A stretch of DNA of 64,000 nt from an uncultured Cetobacterium sp. (GCF_947072685.1 NZ_CAMTIK010000003.1:61761-125760), one strand, 5' to 3'; shown: positions 1-11,110, numbered from the stretch's first letter. Notes: a model not told the origin generated them from the letters alone. Numbers and translations are program-made.

Positions 1-842
1 TTTCAGCTTTCTGTAATGCAGGATTTTCATTGTTTTCTAATAACTTAGAAAATTATCACGGAAGTGTTTTGATGAATATGACAATAGCATATTTAATAAT
101 ACTAGGTGGAATTGGCTTTTCAGTTATCAATTCAGTTTTAATGGCTGTAAGAAGAGATGTTAAAAGATTTACTTTAACATCTAAAGTAGCAATTCTAGTT
201 TCAATGTTTTTAACTTTTATAGGGATGGTTTTATTTTTTTTACTTGAATATAAAAATCCAACTACAATTGGAAATTTGACCTTTATAGATAAGGTGTTAT
301 CTTCATTTTTTCAGAGTGTGACAACTAGGACTGCAGGATTTAATACGGTTCCTATGGTTGCGTTGAAGCCAGCAACAATATTTATGTTTTGTATTTTAAT
401 GTTCATTGGAGCTTCGCCGGGATCTACAGGTGGAGGAATAAAGACAACTACAATAGGAGTAATAGTTCTCTATGTTATTGGAGTTGTTCAAGGAAGAGAA
501 CATATAAATGTTTTTAATAGACGTATTAGTTGGGATATATTGAATAGAGCTTTGGCAATATTAGTGATATCTATAATTTATGTATCAATAATAACTATGT
601 TGGTGATGACTATTGAAGATGGAATTAGTTTTGAAAAAGTAGCGTTTGAAGTGGTTTCAGCATTTGGTACAGTGGGGCTATCTTTAGGGGTAACATCTGA
701 TTTAAGTCCTCTATCGCAGATACTTATAATAGTGACAATGTTTATAGGAAGATTGGGTCCTATGACTTTTGCACTGGCTTTAGGAGAAAAAAAGATAAAA
801 CAAAGTTTAAGATATCCAAAAGAAAATATTTTAGTAGGATAA
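1..842 (+). CDS. ktrB: Potassium uptake channel subunit KtrB/TrkH, 5'-truncated by window edge
   Basis: Only the C-terminal 279 residues are in the window; the open frame runs in from base 3 and the start codon lies upstream, so the apparent TTG at 30 is not a start. The protein is a multi-pass inner-membrane K+ translocating subunit. Visible family motifs are pore loop SAFCNAGFS at the left edge, pore loop TTRTAGFNT (about window residues 107-115), the intramembrane gating loop GASPGSTGGGIKTTT and the last pore loop FGTVGLSLG. The gene for a single-RCK regulatory subunit (KtrA) follows 25 bases later, which favours KtrB over TrkH, whose partner TrkA normally has two RCK units. Confidence 0.9.
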   Translation, partial: SAFCNAGFSLFSNNLENYHGSVLMNMTIAYLIILGGIGFSVINSVLMAVRRDVKRFTLTSKVAILVSMFLTFIGMVLFFLLEYKNPTTIGNLTFIDKVLSSFFQSVTTRTAGFNTVPMVALKPATIFMFCILMFIGASPGSTGGGIKTTTIGVIVLYVIGVVQGREHINVFNRRISWDILNRALAILVISIIYVSIITMLVMTIEDGISFEKVAFEVVSAFGTVGLSLGVTSDLSPLSQILIIVTMFIGRLGPMTFALALGEKKIKQSLRYPKENILVG

Positions 843-867
843 CGATAACTATGGAGGAGATTTTGAG

Positions 868-1524
868 ATGAAGCAATATGTTGTAATAGGTATGGGAAGA
901 TTTGGTTCGAGTGTTGCAGAAACACTTTATAAGGCAAATGAAGAGGTTCTTGCGATTGATGAATCTGAAGACATTATACAAGAAGCAGTGAATAGTGGAG
1001 TTGTTGAAAATGCTATTGTCGCAGATGCAACAGACGATAAAGAACTCAATAAAATAGGGTTAGAGGGTTTTGATGTAGCTTTTGTATGTATAGGGGCTAT
1101 CGAACCAAGTATTATGGTAACGTTGAATTTAAAAGATTTAGGTGTAAAAAAAATTATAGTTAAAGCAGTTTCAAGAAGACATGGTAAAGTTTTAGAAAAA
1201 ATTGGTGCTAATCAAGTTGTTTACCCAGAGGAATATATGGGAAAAAGAGCAGCTTTGGCCGCAATGGATCCAAATATGATAGAGCACTTTAGATTTTCAA
1301 AGGATTTTTTACTTGCGGAAATTAAGTCGCCAGAAGTATTTTGGAATAAAACTCTTATTGAGTTAGATATAAGAAAGAAGTATAATGTAAATATAGTTGG
1401 AATAAAAAAAGAAAATAGAAGTTTTATTCCTAATTTGTCTGCAGATACAATCATAGAACAAGGGGATATTTTGTTAGTAATAACTGATGCAAAGACAGCA
1501 GCAGAATTAAAGAATTTAAAGTAA
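868..1524 (+). CDS. ktrA: Potassium uptake regulatory subunit KtrA (RCK domains)
   Basis: 218-residue cytosolic gating ring subunit for the adjacent KtrB channel. Residues 3-20 form a Rossmann nucleotide-binding start with GMGRFGSS, and an acidic residue (AIDES) closes the second strand as in NAD/ATP-binding RCK_N domains; residues about 135-218 match the RCK_C (TrkA_C) domain. The start is set by GGAGGAG at 853-859. In other bacteria the RCK_C domain of KtrA can bind cyclic di-AMP; whether it does so here is not visible. Its stop codon overlaps an ATG that is not the best mnmG start (see mnmG). Confidence 0.93.
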   Translation: MKQYVVIGMGRFGSSVAETLYKANEEVLAIDESEDIIQEAVNSGVVENAIVADATDDKELNKIGLEGFDVAFVCIGAIEPSIMVTLNLKDLGVKKIIVKAVSRRHGKVLEKIGANQVVYPEEYMGKRAALAAMDPNMIEHFRFSKDFLLAEIKSPEVFWNKTLIELDIRKKYNVNIVGIKKENRSFIPNLSADTIIEQGDILLVITDAKTAAELKNLK

Positions 1525-1541
1525 TGAGAGGAGCAAAAAAA

Positions 1542-3431
1542 ATGCAAGATTTTGATGTTATAGTTGTAGGAGCGGGGCACGCTGGATGTGAAGCAGCCTT
1601 GGCCGCAGCAAGAATGGGTGCGAAGACGGCAATTTTTACGATATTATTGGACAATATTGGATATATGTCGTGTAACCCTTCACTTGGAGGTCCAGCTAAG
1701 TCTCACTTAGTTAAAGAAGTGGATGCTTTAGGTGGAGAGATGGGAAGAAATATTGATAAAACCTTTATTCAAATAAGAGTTTTGAATACTAAAAAAGGAC
1801 CAGCTGTTAGATCTTTAAGAGCACAGGCAGATAAAGTAAATTACAGTAAAGAGATGAAAAAAACTCTAGAAAATACAGAAAATTTGGATGTTATTCAAGG
1901 AATGGTAACAGATCTAGTAATTGAAGATGGAAAAGTTATAGGTGTAAAAATAAAAGAGGGTGTAGAATATAGAGCTAAAGCTGTTGTTATAGCTACAGGA
2001 ACATTCATGAGGGGACTTATACATATCGGAGAGAATCAATTTCAAGGTGGAAGAATGGGTGAATTATCTTCTGAAGAATTACCGTTATCGTTATTAGGGG
2101 CGGGCTTAAAATTAGGAAGATTTAAAACAGGAACACCACCAAGAATAGATGCGAGAACAATAGATTATTCAAAAGTGGAAGTTCAACCAGGAGATAAAGG
2201 AGTTCTTAAGTTTTCTAGCAGAACAACAGCCGAAGAGGTTTTAAGTAGAAAACAAATTCCTTGTCATATGGTATTTACCAATCAAGAGGTTCATGATACA
2301 ATAATCTCAAATAAAGATAGATCTCCGTTATTCAATGGAACAATTCAAGGGACTGGACCGAGATACTGCCCATCTATCGAAGATAAAGTTTTTAGATACC
2401 CAGATAAAGATAGACATCATTTATTCTTAGAAAAAGAAGGATATGATACGAACGAGGTTTATATCAGTGGATTTTCCTCATCGCTACCAACAGATGTTCA
2501 ATATAAGATGTTAAAAGGTATTGAAGGGTTAGAAAATGCTAAAATAATGAGATATGCATATGCAATTGAGTATGATTATATTATTCCAGAAGAGATTAAA
2601 TATAGTTTAGAAACAAAAAAAGTTGAAAATTTATTTTTAGCAGGACAAATAAATGGAACATCTGGTTATGAAGAGGCAGGAGCTCAAGGTCTTATAGCCG
2701 GGATAAATGCAACAAGAAAAGTTTTTGGAAAAGAACCAGTAATTTTAGATAGAGCCGATTCGTATATAGGAACATTGATAGATGATTTAGTATCTAAAGG
2801 GACAAATGAACCATATAGAATGTTTACTGCAAGAAGTGAATATAGATTGGTTTTAAGAGAGGATAATGCTGATTTAAGATTGTCTAAATTAGGTTATGAA
2901 ATTGGACTAGTTTCTCAAGAGGAATATGCAAGAGTTCAGAAAAAAGAAACTGATGTTTTAGAAATAATTGAAAAATTGGAAAAGCAACATGTTGGAAGTA
3001 GCAATCCGAGAGTAAATGAGATTTTATTAAAAGCTAATGAACCAGAGGTAAAATCTGGAATAACACTTATAGAACTTTTAAGAAGACCTGAAGTGTTCTA
3101 TAAAGATATAAAGTACATATCTGAGATGGTAGACAAATTTGATTTAGGAGAATATGATGAGGATACAGAATATCAAGCTGAAGTTCAAGTAAAATATTCT
3201 GGATATATTCAAAAATCACTAAAAATGATAGAAAAGCACAAAGGTTTAGAAAATAAAAAGTTGCCCGAAGATATGGATTATGATTTGTTAGAAAATATGC
3301 CAAAAGAAGCAAAAGATAAGTTAAAACAAGTTAAACCATATAACATTGGACAAGCTTCAAGAATATCGGGTGTTTCTCCAGCAGATATTCAAGTGCTTTT
3401 AATGTATTTAAAGATGAGGGGAAATAAATAA
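1542..3431 (+). CDS. mnmG: tRNA uridine-5-carboxymethylaminomethyl modification enzyme MnmG (GidA)
   Basis: 629-residue FAD enzyme that, with MnmE, installs the (carboxymethyl)aminomethyl group on wobble uridine 34 of tRNAs. The FAD-binding start [12 protein letters not shown] lies at residues 8-19; TGTPPRID and the C-terminal helical domain with [14 protein letters not shown] are typical. An in-frame ATG at 1524 overlaps the ktrA stop, but the ATG at 1542 is preceded by AGAGGAG at a normal distance and gives the usual N-terminus, so I chose it. The stop overlaps the rsmG start (TAATG), so both are co-translated. MnmE is not in the window. Confidence 0.96.
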   Translation: MQDFDVIVVGAGHAGCEAALAAARMGAKTAIFTILLDNIGYMSCNPSLGGPAKSHLVKEVDALGGEMGRNIDKTFIQIRVLNTKKGPAVRSLRAQADKVNYSKEMKKTLENTENLDVIQGMVTDLVIEDGKVIGVKIKEGVEYRAKAVVIATGTFMRGLIHIGENQFQGGRMGELSSEELPLSLLGAGLKLGRFKTGTPPRIDARTIDYSKVEVQPGDKGVLKFSSRTTAEEVLSRKQIPCHMVFTNQEVHDTIISNKDRSPLFNGTIQGTGPRYCPSIEDKVFRYPDKDRHHLFLEKEGYDTNEVYISGFSSSLPTDVQYKMLKGIEGLENAKIMRYAYAIEYDYIIPEEIKYSLETKKVENLFLAGQINGTSGYEEAGAQGLIAGINATRKVFGKEPVILDRADSYIGTLIDDLVSKGTNEPYRMFTARSEYRLVLREDNADLRLSKLGYEIGLVSQEEYARVQKKETDVLEIIEKLEKQHVGSSNPRVNEILLKANEPEVKSGITLIELLRRPEVFYKDIKYISEMVDKFDLGEYDEDTEYQAEVQVKYSGYIQKSLKMIEKHKGLENKKLPEDMDYDLLENMPKEAKDKLKQVKPYNIGQASRISGVSPADIQVLLMYLKMRGNK

Positions 3432-4135
3432 TGAGAGAGTATTTAATTGAAGGTATAAAAAAAATAGGTTTAAATTATACGGATAAGAAAATAGATAATT
3501 TAATAAAATATTTAAAATATCTAATGGAATATAATGTACATACAAACTTAACTGCAATAAGAGACGCTAATGATGTATTGGAAAAACATTTTTTAGATTC
3601 GTTATTACTACAAAATCTATTGGATGAAAGACAATGTAAAAAAGCGATTGATATAGGAACAGGAGCAGGTTTTCCTGGTATGGTATTAGCTATATTTAAT
3701 CCTGATATGGAGTTTGTATTGATGGATTCTGTGGGAAAAAAAACTATATTTTTACAAAAGGTTAAGGAATTTTTAAATTTAAAAAATGTCACAGTTGTAA
3801 ATTCAAGAGCAGAGGATTATATTGATGAGACAAATAGAGAAACTTTTGATGTGGGACTTTGCAGAGGTGTAAGTAAATTAAATATTATTTTAGAATATAT
3901 GATTCCTTTTATAAAAATAGATGGTTATTTTTTAGCACAGAAAATGGTGGGAACGGAAGAGGAAGATGAAGCTAAATCTGCGTTAGAGATTTTAGGAGCT
4001 AAAATAGTAAAGGTACATAGATATAATTTACCTAATTATGGAGATGAAAGATTAGTTGTAGAGATAATTAAAGAAAAAACAACAGATAACAAATACCCAA
4101 GAAGAGCGGGGGTTGCATTAAAAAAACCGCTATAA
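3431..4135 (+). CDS. rsmG: 16S rRNA (guanine-527-N7)-methyltransferase RsmG (GidB)
   Basis: 234-residue class I SAM-dependent methyltransferase for G527 of 16S rRNA. The SAM-binding motif IDIGTGAGFPG is at residues 73-83, the family motif DSVGKKTIFLQKV follows near residue 100, and the C-terminus has the characteristic YPRRAGVALKKPL. The mnmG-rsmG pair is a very common bacterial arrangement. Stop and start overlap with mnmG; tamB begins 22 bases downstream, placing an envelope gene directly behind this pair. Confidence 0.96.
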   Translation: MREYLIEGIKKIGLNYTDKKIDNLIKYLKYLMEYNVHTNLTAIRDANDVLEKHFLDSLLLQNLLDERQCKKAIDIGTGAGFPGMVLAIFNPDMEFVLMDSVGKKTIFLQKVKEFLNLKNVTVVNSRAEDYIDETNRETFDVGLCRGVSKLNIILEYMIPFIKIDGYFLAQKMVGTEEEDEAKSALEILGAKIVKVHRYNLPNYGDERLVVEIIKEKTTDNKYPRRAGVALKKPL

Positions 4136-4157
4136 TAAAAAAATAGGAGGAAGAGAT

Positions 4158-7100
4158 ATGAAAATTTTTGAAAAATACAAAAAACTTATAATCATATCTC
4201 TTTCTTTTTTTATTCTTTTGAGTGGAGGCTTGTTGGTGAAATATGAACTTCCTAAGATAGTAGAGGTTGTTTTGAAAATAGCTGTTGGACCAACAATTTC
4301 AATTCAAGAGATTAAATTTCCAAAATTTGGTGAAATTGAAGCAACTGGAGTAATTTTATCCGATAAAAAAAATGTTATAGTAAAAGCTCCAGAAGTGAAA
4401 ATAATGTATTCTAAAAATTCTTTAAAACAATTTAGATTAGAAGAGATTAAAGTTAATAATCCTTGGGTTCATATAGATAGAAAGGGTAGTGACATAAATA
4501 TAATTGAGGCTTTTTCAAGCGGAGGGAGCAGTTCTGATTCTAAAGCAGGAGTAGGTGTTCCAATAGATAAAATATCGGTAAACAATGCAAAGTTATTATT
4601 TACTGATAATACTTACTCGAGAGAGATAATAAAAAACTTAGTAGATGTGAATGGATATGTAGATTTTAACAGAGAAACAGGAATAAATTTAGAGTTTAAA
4701 GGGACTTCTGAAGAAGAGAAGTATGAGTATAGGTTCAATAATTTAAATGAACCTTTAGATATGAATATAGTTTTAAAAAATATTAAAGTTTCTTCAGAGC
4801 TAATTCAATATGGATATGATGATAAAGAAATAAGTGAAGCATCGGGATTATTTAATATGGACTTAACAATAGCTACAAAAGGGCTTATAGGTGAAGCTCA
4901 GTTAAGCGATGGAAAGGTAATATATGATGGATTAGAAGGAATTGTAGAGGATATAAATGGTAAAATAAAATTTGAAACAGATAAAATTTTTGTAGATTTT
5001 AATTATTTATTAGATAGAAATCCAGGGGATTTTAAAGTCTTTTATTCGGATCAAGAGGGAGTAAAAGTTGAATTTAATTTTAAAGATCTTCCTTATACAA
5101 CTGCATCTAGATATAAGATGTTGGGAGATTTAAAATTACCTTTAGAAAACTTGAAGTTTTCTAATGTGGATGTAGGATTGTTTTATAAAAAAGATACAGG
5201 ATTTAAAGCAGTAGTTGATTACAGGGGTGAAAAGTTTAAAACATTAGGTTTAGATATCAATAATTTAAGTGGAAAGGTTATTTTTCAAGATAATATATTG
5301 AAATTAAATGGGAAGGATATTTCAATATATATTCCGGGATTAGATTATGAAAAGAAGCTCTCGTATGAAGCATTATTAGATTTAGGTTCAGAAAATTTAA
5401 AGTTTGATATCAAAACAAACTATATAAATTTTAATGGAGTTTATGAAAAAAAAGAGGGGATTTTGAAAGTTTATCAAGAGTCTAAATTAGCACTTTTATA
5501 TGATTTTAATATAAAAAATTTAGAAATATTTGGAATAAAAGCTAAAAATATTATAGGTGAATATGACTTTTTTATAAAAGCTAAAAGTGATAAAGAAAAT
5601 ATAAAATTTGAAGAGATATCTATGGTCAGTTTGGAAGGGCAAAAAGTACTTTTAGTTTCAGGAGAATTAAACCCAGAAAAATTAAAGTATTTTTTTAAGA
5701 TTCAAACACGAAATTTGAGAGAGAAAGGTTTATTTCAAAGATTTGGTGTAGAAAGTAAATTGGATTTTACTGGTCAGATAGCAGGAGAGAAAGAAAGGTT
5801 TATTCTTAGAGGAGTAGCTAAAGATATAAGAATAGAAAATGAAGATATCCGGTTAGATGCATATGCAAATATTTCAGTATTGAATGATAATGGGTTTCAA
5901 TCTCAATTAAATGGAGAACTTAGAGAAATAAAGTATAAAAATTTTAAGCTTCAAGGTATAAAATTGGATTCAACATTGGAGAATGGAGCATTTAAAATCT
6001 CAAATTTAAGAAATGAAATTTTTAAAATCTCAGGAATAATAGACTTAGAAAAAAGGAATCTCGATTTAAGTTACAATATTAGCGGATTAAAAAGTAATGA
6101 ATTTAAAAAAACGGATATAAATTTGATATTAGGAAATGTTGAAGGAAAAATCAATGGAAAATTTGATAATATATCAGCAAATGCTAATATAATAGATGCT
6201 AATTTAGAAATGCCAAATAAAGAGCTACTATCTTTAAATGGAAAAATCGATTATAGAGACAATATAGTTTTAGTTCAAGATTTCAAAGTAAACCAAAGTT
6301 TAGGAAGATTAAAATATGATATTAAAAATAAAAATGGTGAGTTTATTTTCAATATATTAGAGGAAAATTTACCGAAATATTATAATTATAAATCTTTAAA
6401 ATATAGGTTACTTTCTAGAGTAGCGGGAAAAATAACAGATGGAGTCATCTCTATTAAAGCAGGGTTAAATATAGATAGGGTTTATTTAAATGGTAATCAA
6501 CTTCCAAATTTAATTGGAGATATAAGTTATACTAAAAATAGTTTTGAAAATAAGATAGATATATCTAAGCTAACATTAGTTGGTTTATCTGGAAATAAAA
6601 TAATTAATTCTCAAGGTAGTGTTGATTTGATAGAGGAAACTATAAGGTTTTATATAGATAAACAACAGATAGAATTTGAGGATTTTAAAGGAGTTATAGA
6701 TACAAAAGATATTAAAGGAAGTATAAATATTCAGAGTGAAATAGTCGGACCAATAAAAAATCCAAATTATTTTTTAAAGCTTTCTGAAGGAAATGTTAAA
6801 ATAAAAGGATTTGAATTTGATAATATATCATTGGATTTATCTGGAAATAAAGAGTTATTAGAAGTGAAAGAGTTTTTAATGTATTATGAAAAAAATAAGA
6901 TAAAAGGGTCTGGAAATTATAATATTTTTGCTCAAGCATACAATTTTAATCTTTTTTCAAAAAATATAGATTTAAGTTTTTTAAATGCAATTTTTTCAAA
7001 AGGAGAGATAAAAGATATAAGTGGAATAGCTAATTTTGATATAAAAATATCAAGTGATATAAAATCTAATTTTGGATATATAGATTTGAAAAATGTGAAT

Positions 7101-8498
7101 ATAAATATACCAAAAGCTTTATTAGAGTTAAAAGATTTTAATATGGAACTAGAAATAAATAATGAAAGATTGGTAGTAAAAGAACTAAATGGATATTTGA
7201 ACAGTGGGCAGATAACAGGGAAGGGATATGTTGAGTTGCCAACAATAGATGAAATAAAAGCTGATGATGAATTTTATAAAAATTTAGAGTACGCGTTTAA
7301 TTTTAGTCTGAAAAATTTTGTATATCAGGTGGAGAAGTTCTTTAAGATTGACTTATCAACTAATTTAGTTTATTCCGAAAATAAAATCTCAGGAAATATT
7401 ATTGTAAATAGTGGTGAAATAACAGGAATATTAAAAGAGGACAAAGGACTTCTTGTGACAATTTTCAATTTCTTGATAGACAAAACAAGATCTCTGATAG
7501 GAGAAAGTAAAAAGTTAGGAAAAGAGTTTGAGATTAAAAGCCAAATAGAACAAACACCAGAATTTAATGTAGGAGTTTTAATAAAAGATGGTATAAATAT
7601 AAATATTCCTGACATATCAACTTTTGCACAAGATGTAAAAGGAAAACTATTAGGTCAGTTTAATATAACTGGAAAAAATGAAAAAATAGCAGTAATAGGA
7701 GAGTTAGAAATTCAAAATGGAAAATTTGTTTTAGGAAGTGAAGATTTTATAGTAAATAGAGCTTTACTACTTTCAGATAAGAGAAATGGGTATTTGTCGG
7801 AGTTTAATCCAAATTTAATTTTTGATATTTCATCTATGACTTCAAACGGAAACATAGAAATTTCTTTACAAGGAGAGCTAAATAGTTTAAGATTGAATAT
7901 AATAACAAATCAAGGGACAGAGAGTAGTAGTCTACAGAATCTATTTAATAGGGATTCAAGTGATGATGGAAATGATAAAAGTGTTGTGGCACTTTTGTTT
8001 AAGACTATAATAGATAGCCAAATTTCAAGTACTCTGCTAAGACCAATATCTAGAACTATAAAAGATACACTGCATATATCTAAATTTAGAATTGTTTCAG
8101 ATATTTTTAATCAAGAAGTATTAGCAAATTCTGATAATCCAAGAATGCAAGATCCGAATATGTTTGGCTTTGGCGCTTATTTAGAGGCTGAAAACCCAAT
8201 ATATAAAAATAAATATTTTTGGATTTTAAAATTAGGTATTATAGATGGAACTAAATATGATATAGGTGGAACTGGTGGCGAAAATCGAGGAGGAGAGTTT
8301 TCGAACTCAGTAAATCAGTTTGATTTCAAAGTAGAAAGACGTTACCAATCGGGTTGGTCTTATGGTCTTGGTATTTCAAAATTAAATGATGCAAATATGA
8401 TTGAAAACAAGAAAAGGGGAAATTTAAATTATTATGTTGATTTTAAGTTTGAAAAAAAATATAATAGTATAAAGGATATTTTTTCTAATAAAAAATAA
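4158..8498 (+). CDS. tamB: TamB-family translocation and assembly protein (AsmA-like, DUF490)
   Basis: 1446-residue inner-membrane-anchored periplasmic protein. One hydrophobic segment sits at residues 9-28, followed by more than 1300 residues of repetitive beta strands rich in Asn, Lys and Ile, as in AsmA/TamB proteins that form a hydrophobic groove bridging the two membranes (lipid transport and outer-membrane protein assembly). The last 350 residues match the TamB C-terminal DUF490 domain, including an FNITGKNEKIAVIGELEIQ-like stretch and a barrel-like end. SD AGGAGG lies upstream of the ATG. It is immediately followed by bamA and no tamA is visible, so it may work with BamA. Confidence 0.85.
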   Translation: MKIFEKYKKLIIISLSFFILLSGGLLVKYELPKIVEVVLKIAVGPTISIQEIKFPKFGEIEATGVILSDKKNVIVKAPEVKIMYSKNSLKQFRLEEIKVNNPWVHIDRKGSDINIIEAFSSGGSSSDSKAGVGVPIDKISVNNAKLLFTDNTYSREIIKNLVDVNGYVDFNRETGINLEFKGTSEEEKYEYRFNNLNEPLDMNIVLKNIKVSSELIQYGYDDKEISEASGLFNMDLTIATKGLIGEAQLSDGKVIYDGLEGIVEDINGKIKFETDKIFVDFNYLLDRNPGDFKVFYSDQEGVKVEFNFKDLPYTTASRYKMLGDLKLPLENLKFSNVDVGLFYKKDTGFKAVVDYRGEKFKTLGLDINNLSGKVIFQDNILKLNGKDISIYIPGLDYEKKLSYEALLDLGSENLKFDIKTNYINFNGVYEKKEGILKVYQESKLALLYDFNIKNLEIFGIKAKNIIGEYDFFIKAKSDKENIKFEEISMVSLEGQKVLLVSGELNPEKLKYFFKIQTRNLREKGLFQRFGVESKLDFTGQIAGEKERFILRGVAKDIRIENEDIRLDAYANISVLNDNGFQSQLNGELREIKYKNFKLQGIKLDSTLENGAFKISNLRNEIFKISGIIDLEKRNLDLSYNISGLKSNEFKKTDINLILGNVEGKINGKFDNISANANIIDANLEMPNKELLSLNGKIDYRDNIVLVQDFKVNQSLGRLKYDIKNKNGEFIFNILEENLPKYYNYKSLKYRLLSRVAGKITDGVISIKAGLNIDRVYLNGNQLPNLIGDISYTKNSFENKIDISKLTLVGLSGNKIINSQGSVDLIEETIRFYIDKQQIEFEDFKGVIDTKDIKGSINIQSEIVGPIKNPNYFLKLSEGNVKIKGFEFDNISLDLSGNKELLEVKEFLMYYEKNKIKGSGNYNIFAQAYNFNLFSKNIDLSFLNAIFSKGEIKDISGIANFDIKISSDIKSNFGYIDLKNVNINIPKALLELKDFNMELEINNERLVVKELNGYLNSGQITGKGYVELPTIDEIKADDEFYKNLEYAFNFSLKNFVYQVEKFFKIDLSTNLVYSENKISGNIIVNSGEITGILKEDKGLLVTIFNFLIDKTRSLIGESKKLGKEFEIKSQIEQTPEFNVGVLIKDGININIPDISTFAQDVKGKLLGQFNITGKNEKIAVIGELEIQNGKFVLGSEDFIVNRALLLSDKRNGYLSEFNPNLIFDISSMTSNGNIEISLQGELNSLRLNIITNQGTESSSLQNLFNRDSSDDGNDKSVVALLFKTIIDSQISSTLLRPISRTIKDTLHISKFRIVSDIFNQEVLANSDNPRMQDPNMFGFGAYLEAENPIYKNKYFWILKLGIIDGTKYDIGGTGGENRGGEFSNSVNQFDFKVERRYQSGWSYGLGISKLNDANMIENKKRGNLNYYVDFKFEKKYNSIKDIFSNKK

Positions 8499-8515
8499 TT
8501 GGAGGGCAAGTCGGG

Positions 8516-10588
8516 ATGAGAAAGCACCTAATAGGATTAGTATCTCTTATAGCTTCAGTCGTTTCGTTTGGAGCAGAAGGAGAGTACTTAGTAAAAGGGG
8601 TAGAGTTTAGAAATTTAAATGAGATACCTCAAGATGTATTGATACAGCAGATGAGTTTAAAGAAGGGACAAGTATTCTCAACAGAAGGATTGCTAAAAGA
8701 TTACAACAATATAAAAAAGAGTGATTATGTAGACGAATTAGCAATATATCCTCAAGTTTACGATGGGGGAATAAAATTAGTAGTAGATGTAAAAGAGAGA
8801 AAAAATACAAAAGAACTACTTGAGAAAAAAGGTATAATTCCAACATCAGAAAGAGAGAAAGTAGATACTTCTTTAATTGTTTCAAGTTTAGAAATAATAG
8901 GGAGTGTAAATGTTCCAGTAAATGATGTAGCAAAGAGAATTCCTATAAAAGCAGGTGGATATTTTTCAAAAAATAAAATTCTAAAAGGTCAAAGGGAACT
9001 TTTAGAAACTGGTATGTATAGAGAAGTAGTACCAGATGTATATCAATATCCGGAAGGGTTAGTCGTTGTATATTCTGTAATTGAAAATCCAATTATAAAC
9101 GGAATTACTATAACTGGAAATACAAAGTATTCAGTGGAAGAACTTAAAAAGCTTATAAATATAGAGCCAGGTAAAGTTTTAAATTTAAATAACCTAAGAG
9201 ATGCAAGAGATAAAATATTAAAAAAATATAATGAAGATGGTTATGTTTTAGCTGAGATACAAGATATTGATTTGAGTGGAGCTAATGATCTTGAAATTGT
9301 AATCAATGAAGGAATAGTCGATAGAATTGACTTTACTAAAATGGTCACAAAACAAAAAGGACAAAGAAGGAAAGCTGCGGACACACTGTTAAAAACAAGA
9401 GACTACGTAGTTGAAAGAGAGATTGAGATAAAGCCAGGAGAAGTATTTAACATCAATGACTATAACGAAACTGTATCAAATCTTATGAGAACAGGTTATT
9501 TTAAGAATGTTAAATATGAAACAAAAAATGCTCCAGGAGAAAATAGCGGAGTAGATTTAGTTCTTCTTATAGAGGAAGAGAGAACAGCAACTTTACAAGG
9601 GGCTGTTTCATACGGTTCTGAGATAGGTCTTTTGGGAATGGTGTCCGTAAAAGATATGAACTGGAAAGGGAAAGGTCAAGAGCTAGGAGTAACATTTGAA
9701 AAATCAGATGAAAACTATACGAGTTTCTCACTTAATTTCTCAGATCCATGGATAAGAGGAACAGATAGAATATCTTGGGGATGGAGTCTTTATAAAAATG
9801 AATATGAAAATAGTGACAGTATTTTATTCCGTGAAACAGATACATACGGAGCAAAAATTAATGTCGGAAAAGGTTTAAGTAAAAATCTTAGACTAGGAAT
9901 TGGAACAAAAGCAGAGTATATAACAGAGAAGTCAGCTGATGACGAATTATTAAATTATTCAAAAGAACTTCAAGATAAATGGGGAGATAAGAGAAGCTAT
10001 GGTGTGTTTAGTATCTATCCTTCAATAGTTTATGACACAAGAAATAACTATTGGAATCCCACTGCTGGTTGGTATGGAAAGTATCAGGTAGAAGTAGGTT
10101 ATGCTGATACTATAGATTCAGGAACTTTTGCTAATACAACTTTAGAGTTAAGAAAATATCATAGAGGTTTATTTAAAAGCAATACTTTTGCATATAGAGC
10201 TGTTGGAGGAATAATGACACCTACAACACCTGAATCACAAAGATTCTGGGTAGGTGGAGGTAGTACTTTAAGAGGTTACGATGGTGGATTCTATCAAGGG
10301 ACTCAAAAATTAACTGGAACAATAGAGAATAGAACTCAAATAAATGATGTACTGGGATTTGTTGTATTCTCTGATATCGGAAGAGCATGGGATTACCAAG
10401 GAGAGGATCCAGGATATTTAAATGAAAAAAGAGATAAGAAATTCCCAGATGATGTAGCAACAACTGTTGGAGTAGGGTTGAGAGTAAATACACCTGTAGG
10501 ACCGTTAAGATTTGATTTTGGATGGCCAGTGGGGAATTCAGAAGAAAGTGGAATGAAGTTTTACTTCAATATGGGTCAGTCGTTCTAA
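8516..10588 (+). CDS. bamA: Outer-membrane protein assembly factor BamA (Omp85)
   Basis: 690-residue outer-membrane insertase. A signal peptide (residues 1-19, ending SVVSFGA) precedes what I read as four POTRA domains (about 23-95, 118-192, 193-268 and 270-355), one fewer than the five of proteobacterial BamA. The 16-stranded barrel follows, with the loop-6 motif LRGYDGG and the C-terminal signature GPLRFDFGWPVG, ending in Phe as outer-membrane barrels do. The SD TTGGAGGG is upstream of the ATG. It sits between tamB and skp in a single transcription unit with lpxD, the classical envelope-biogenesis order. Confidence 0.95.
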   Translation: MRKHLIGLVSLIASVVSFGAEGEYLVKGVEFRNLNEIPQDVLIQQMSLKKGQVFSTEGLLKDYNNIKKSDYVDELAIYPQVYDGGIKLVVDVKERKNTKELLEKKGIIPTSEREKVDTSLIVSSLEIIGSVNVPVNDVAKRIPIKAGGYFSKNKILKGQRELLETGMYREVVPDVYQYPEGLVVVYSVIENPIINGITITGNTKYSVEELKKLINIEPGKVLNLNNLRDARDKILKKYNEDGYVLAEIQDIDLSGANDLEIVINEGIVDRIDFTKMVTKQKGQRRKAADTLLKTRDYVVEREIEIKPGEVFNINDYNETVSNLMRTGYFKNVKYETKNAPGENSGVDLVLLIEEERTATLQGAVSYGSEIGLLGMVSVKDMNWKGKGQELGVTFEKSDENYTSFSLNFSDPWIRGTDRISWGWSLYKNEYENSDSILFRETDTYGAKINVGKGLSKNLRLGIGTKAEYITEKSADDELLNYSKELQDKWGDKRSYGVFSIYPSIVYDTRNNYWNPTAGWYGKYQVEVGYADTIDSGTFANTTLELRKYHRGLFKSNTFAYRAVGGIMTPTTPESQRFWVGGGSTLRGYDGGFYQGTQKLTGTIENRTQINDVLGFVVFSDIGRAWDYQGEDPGYLNEKRDKKFPDDVATTVGVGLRVNTPVGPLRFDFGWPVGNSEESGMKFYFNMGQSF

Positions 10589-10615
10589 TAAACTTAAGTA
10601 TATGGAGGAATAAAA

Positions 10616-11110
10616 ATGAAAAAAATAACAATGATAGCTATGCTAGCAGCATTATCAACATCAGCGTTCGCATTAAAAGTAGGATATGTAAACAGTCAAG
10701 AGTTATTTGCAAAATATTCTCAAACTAAAATTTTAAGAGATAATCTGACAAAAGAAAAACAAAAATTGGAATCTACTTTACAAAAGCAAGAGATTGAGCT
10801 TCAAAAACTTCAAGTTGAACTACAAGGAAAAGGGAAAGATGTGACTGAAACTGAGAAAAAGGCTTTTGAAGATAAAGTTTCAGCTTTTCAAAAATCTGTA
10901 AGAGAATCTCAGACTAAGCTGTCGAATGAAGAAGCTAAAAAAATGCAAGAGATAGATAGACTTATAAACATTTCAATTCAAAATGTTGCTAAATCAGAAA
11001 GATATGATTATGTTTTAGAGCAAGGAGCAATCAAATTTGGTGGAGAGAATATAACTCCTAAAGTTTTAAACGTTATGGAAAAAAGTAAAAAAATAGATAC
11101 AAAAAAGTAA
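10616..11110 (+). CDS. skp: Periplasmic chaperone OmpH/Skp family
   Basis: 164-residue secreted protein with a clear signal peptide (residues 1-19, cleavage after AFA). The mature part begins LKVGYVNSQELFAKY, the Skp family start, then has about 90 residues of charged heptad helix (Lys/Glu/Gln-rich) forming the coiled-coil tentacles, and returns to a short beta-containing body. Skp holds unfolded outer-membrane proteins in the periplasm. It lies 27 bases after bamA and 20 before lpxD, matching the conserved bamA-skp-lpxD order. SD GGAGG is at 10603-10607. Confidence 0.92.
   Translation: MKKITMIAMLAALSTSAFALKVGYVNSQELFAKYSQTKILRDNLTKEKQKLESTLQKQEIELQKLQVELQGKGKDVTETEKKAFEDKVSAFQKSVRESQTKLSNEEAKKMQEIDRLINISIQNVAKSERYDYVLEQGAIKFGGENITPKVLNVMEKSKKIDTKK

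Noticed and set aside
890..910. tRNA T-arm-like GGTTCGAGT
   Set aside because: It lies inside the ktrA Rossmann motif (GRFGSS) and has no matching stem or D-arm.
1542..4135. Replication origin near mnmG-rsmG
   Set aside because: gidA/gidB often flank oriC, but there is no dnaA, no cluster of DnaA boxes and almost no intergenic space here.
10522..10728. Short plus-strand frame across the bamA-skp junction
   Set aside because: It overlaps the bamA C-terminus and skp signal peptide in another frame and has no SD; both overlapped genes are certain.
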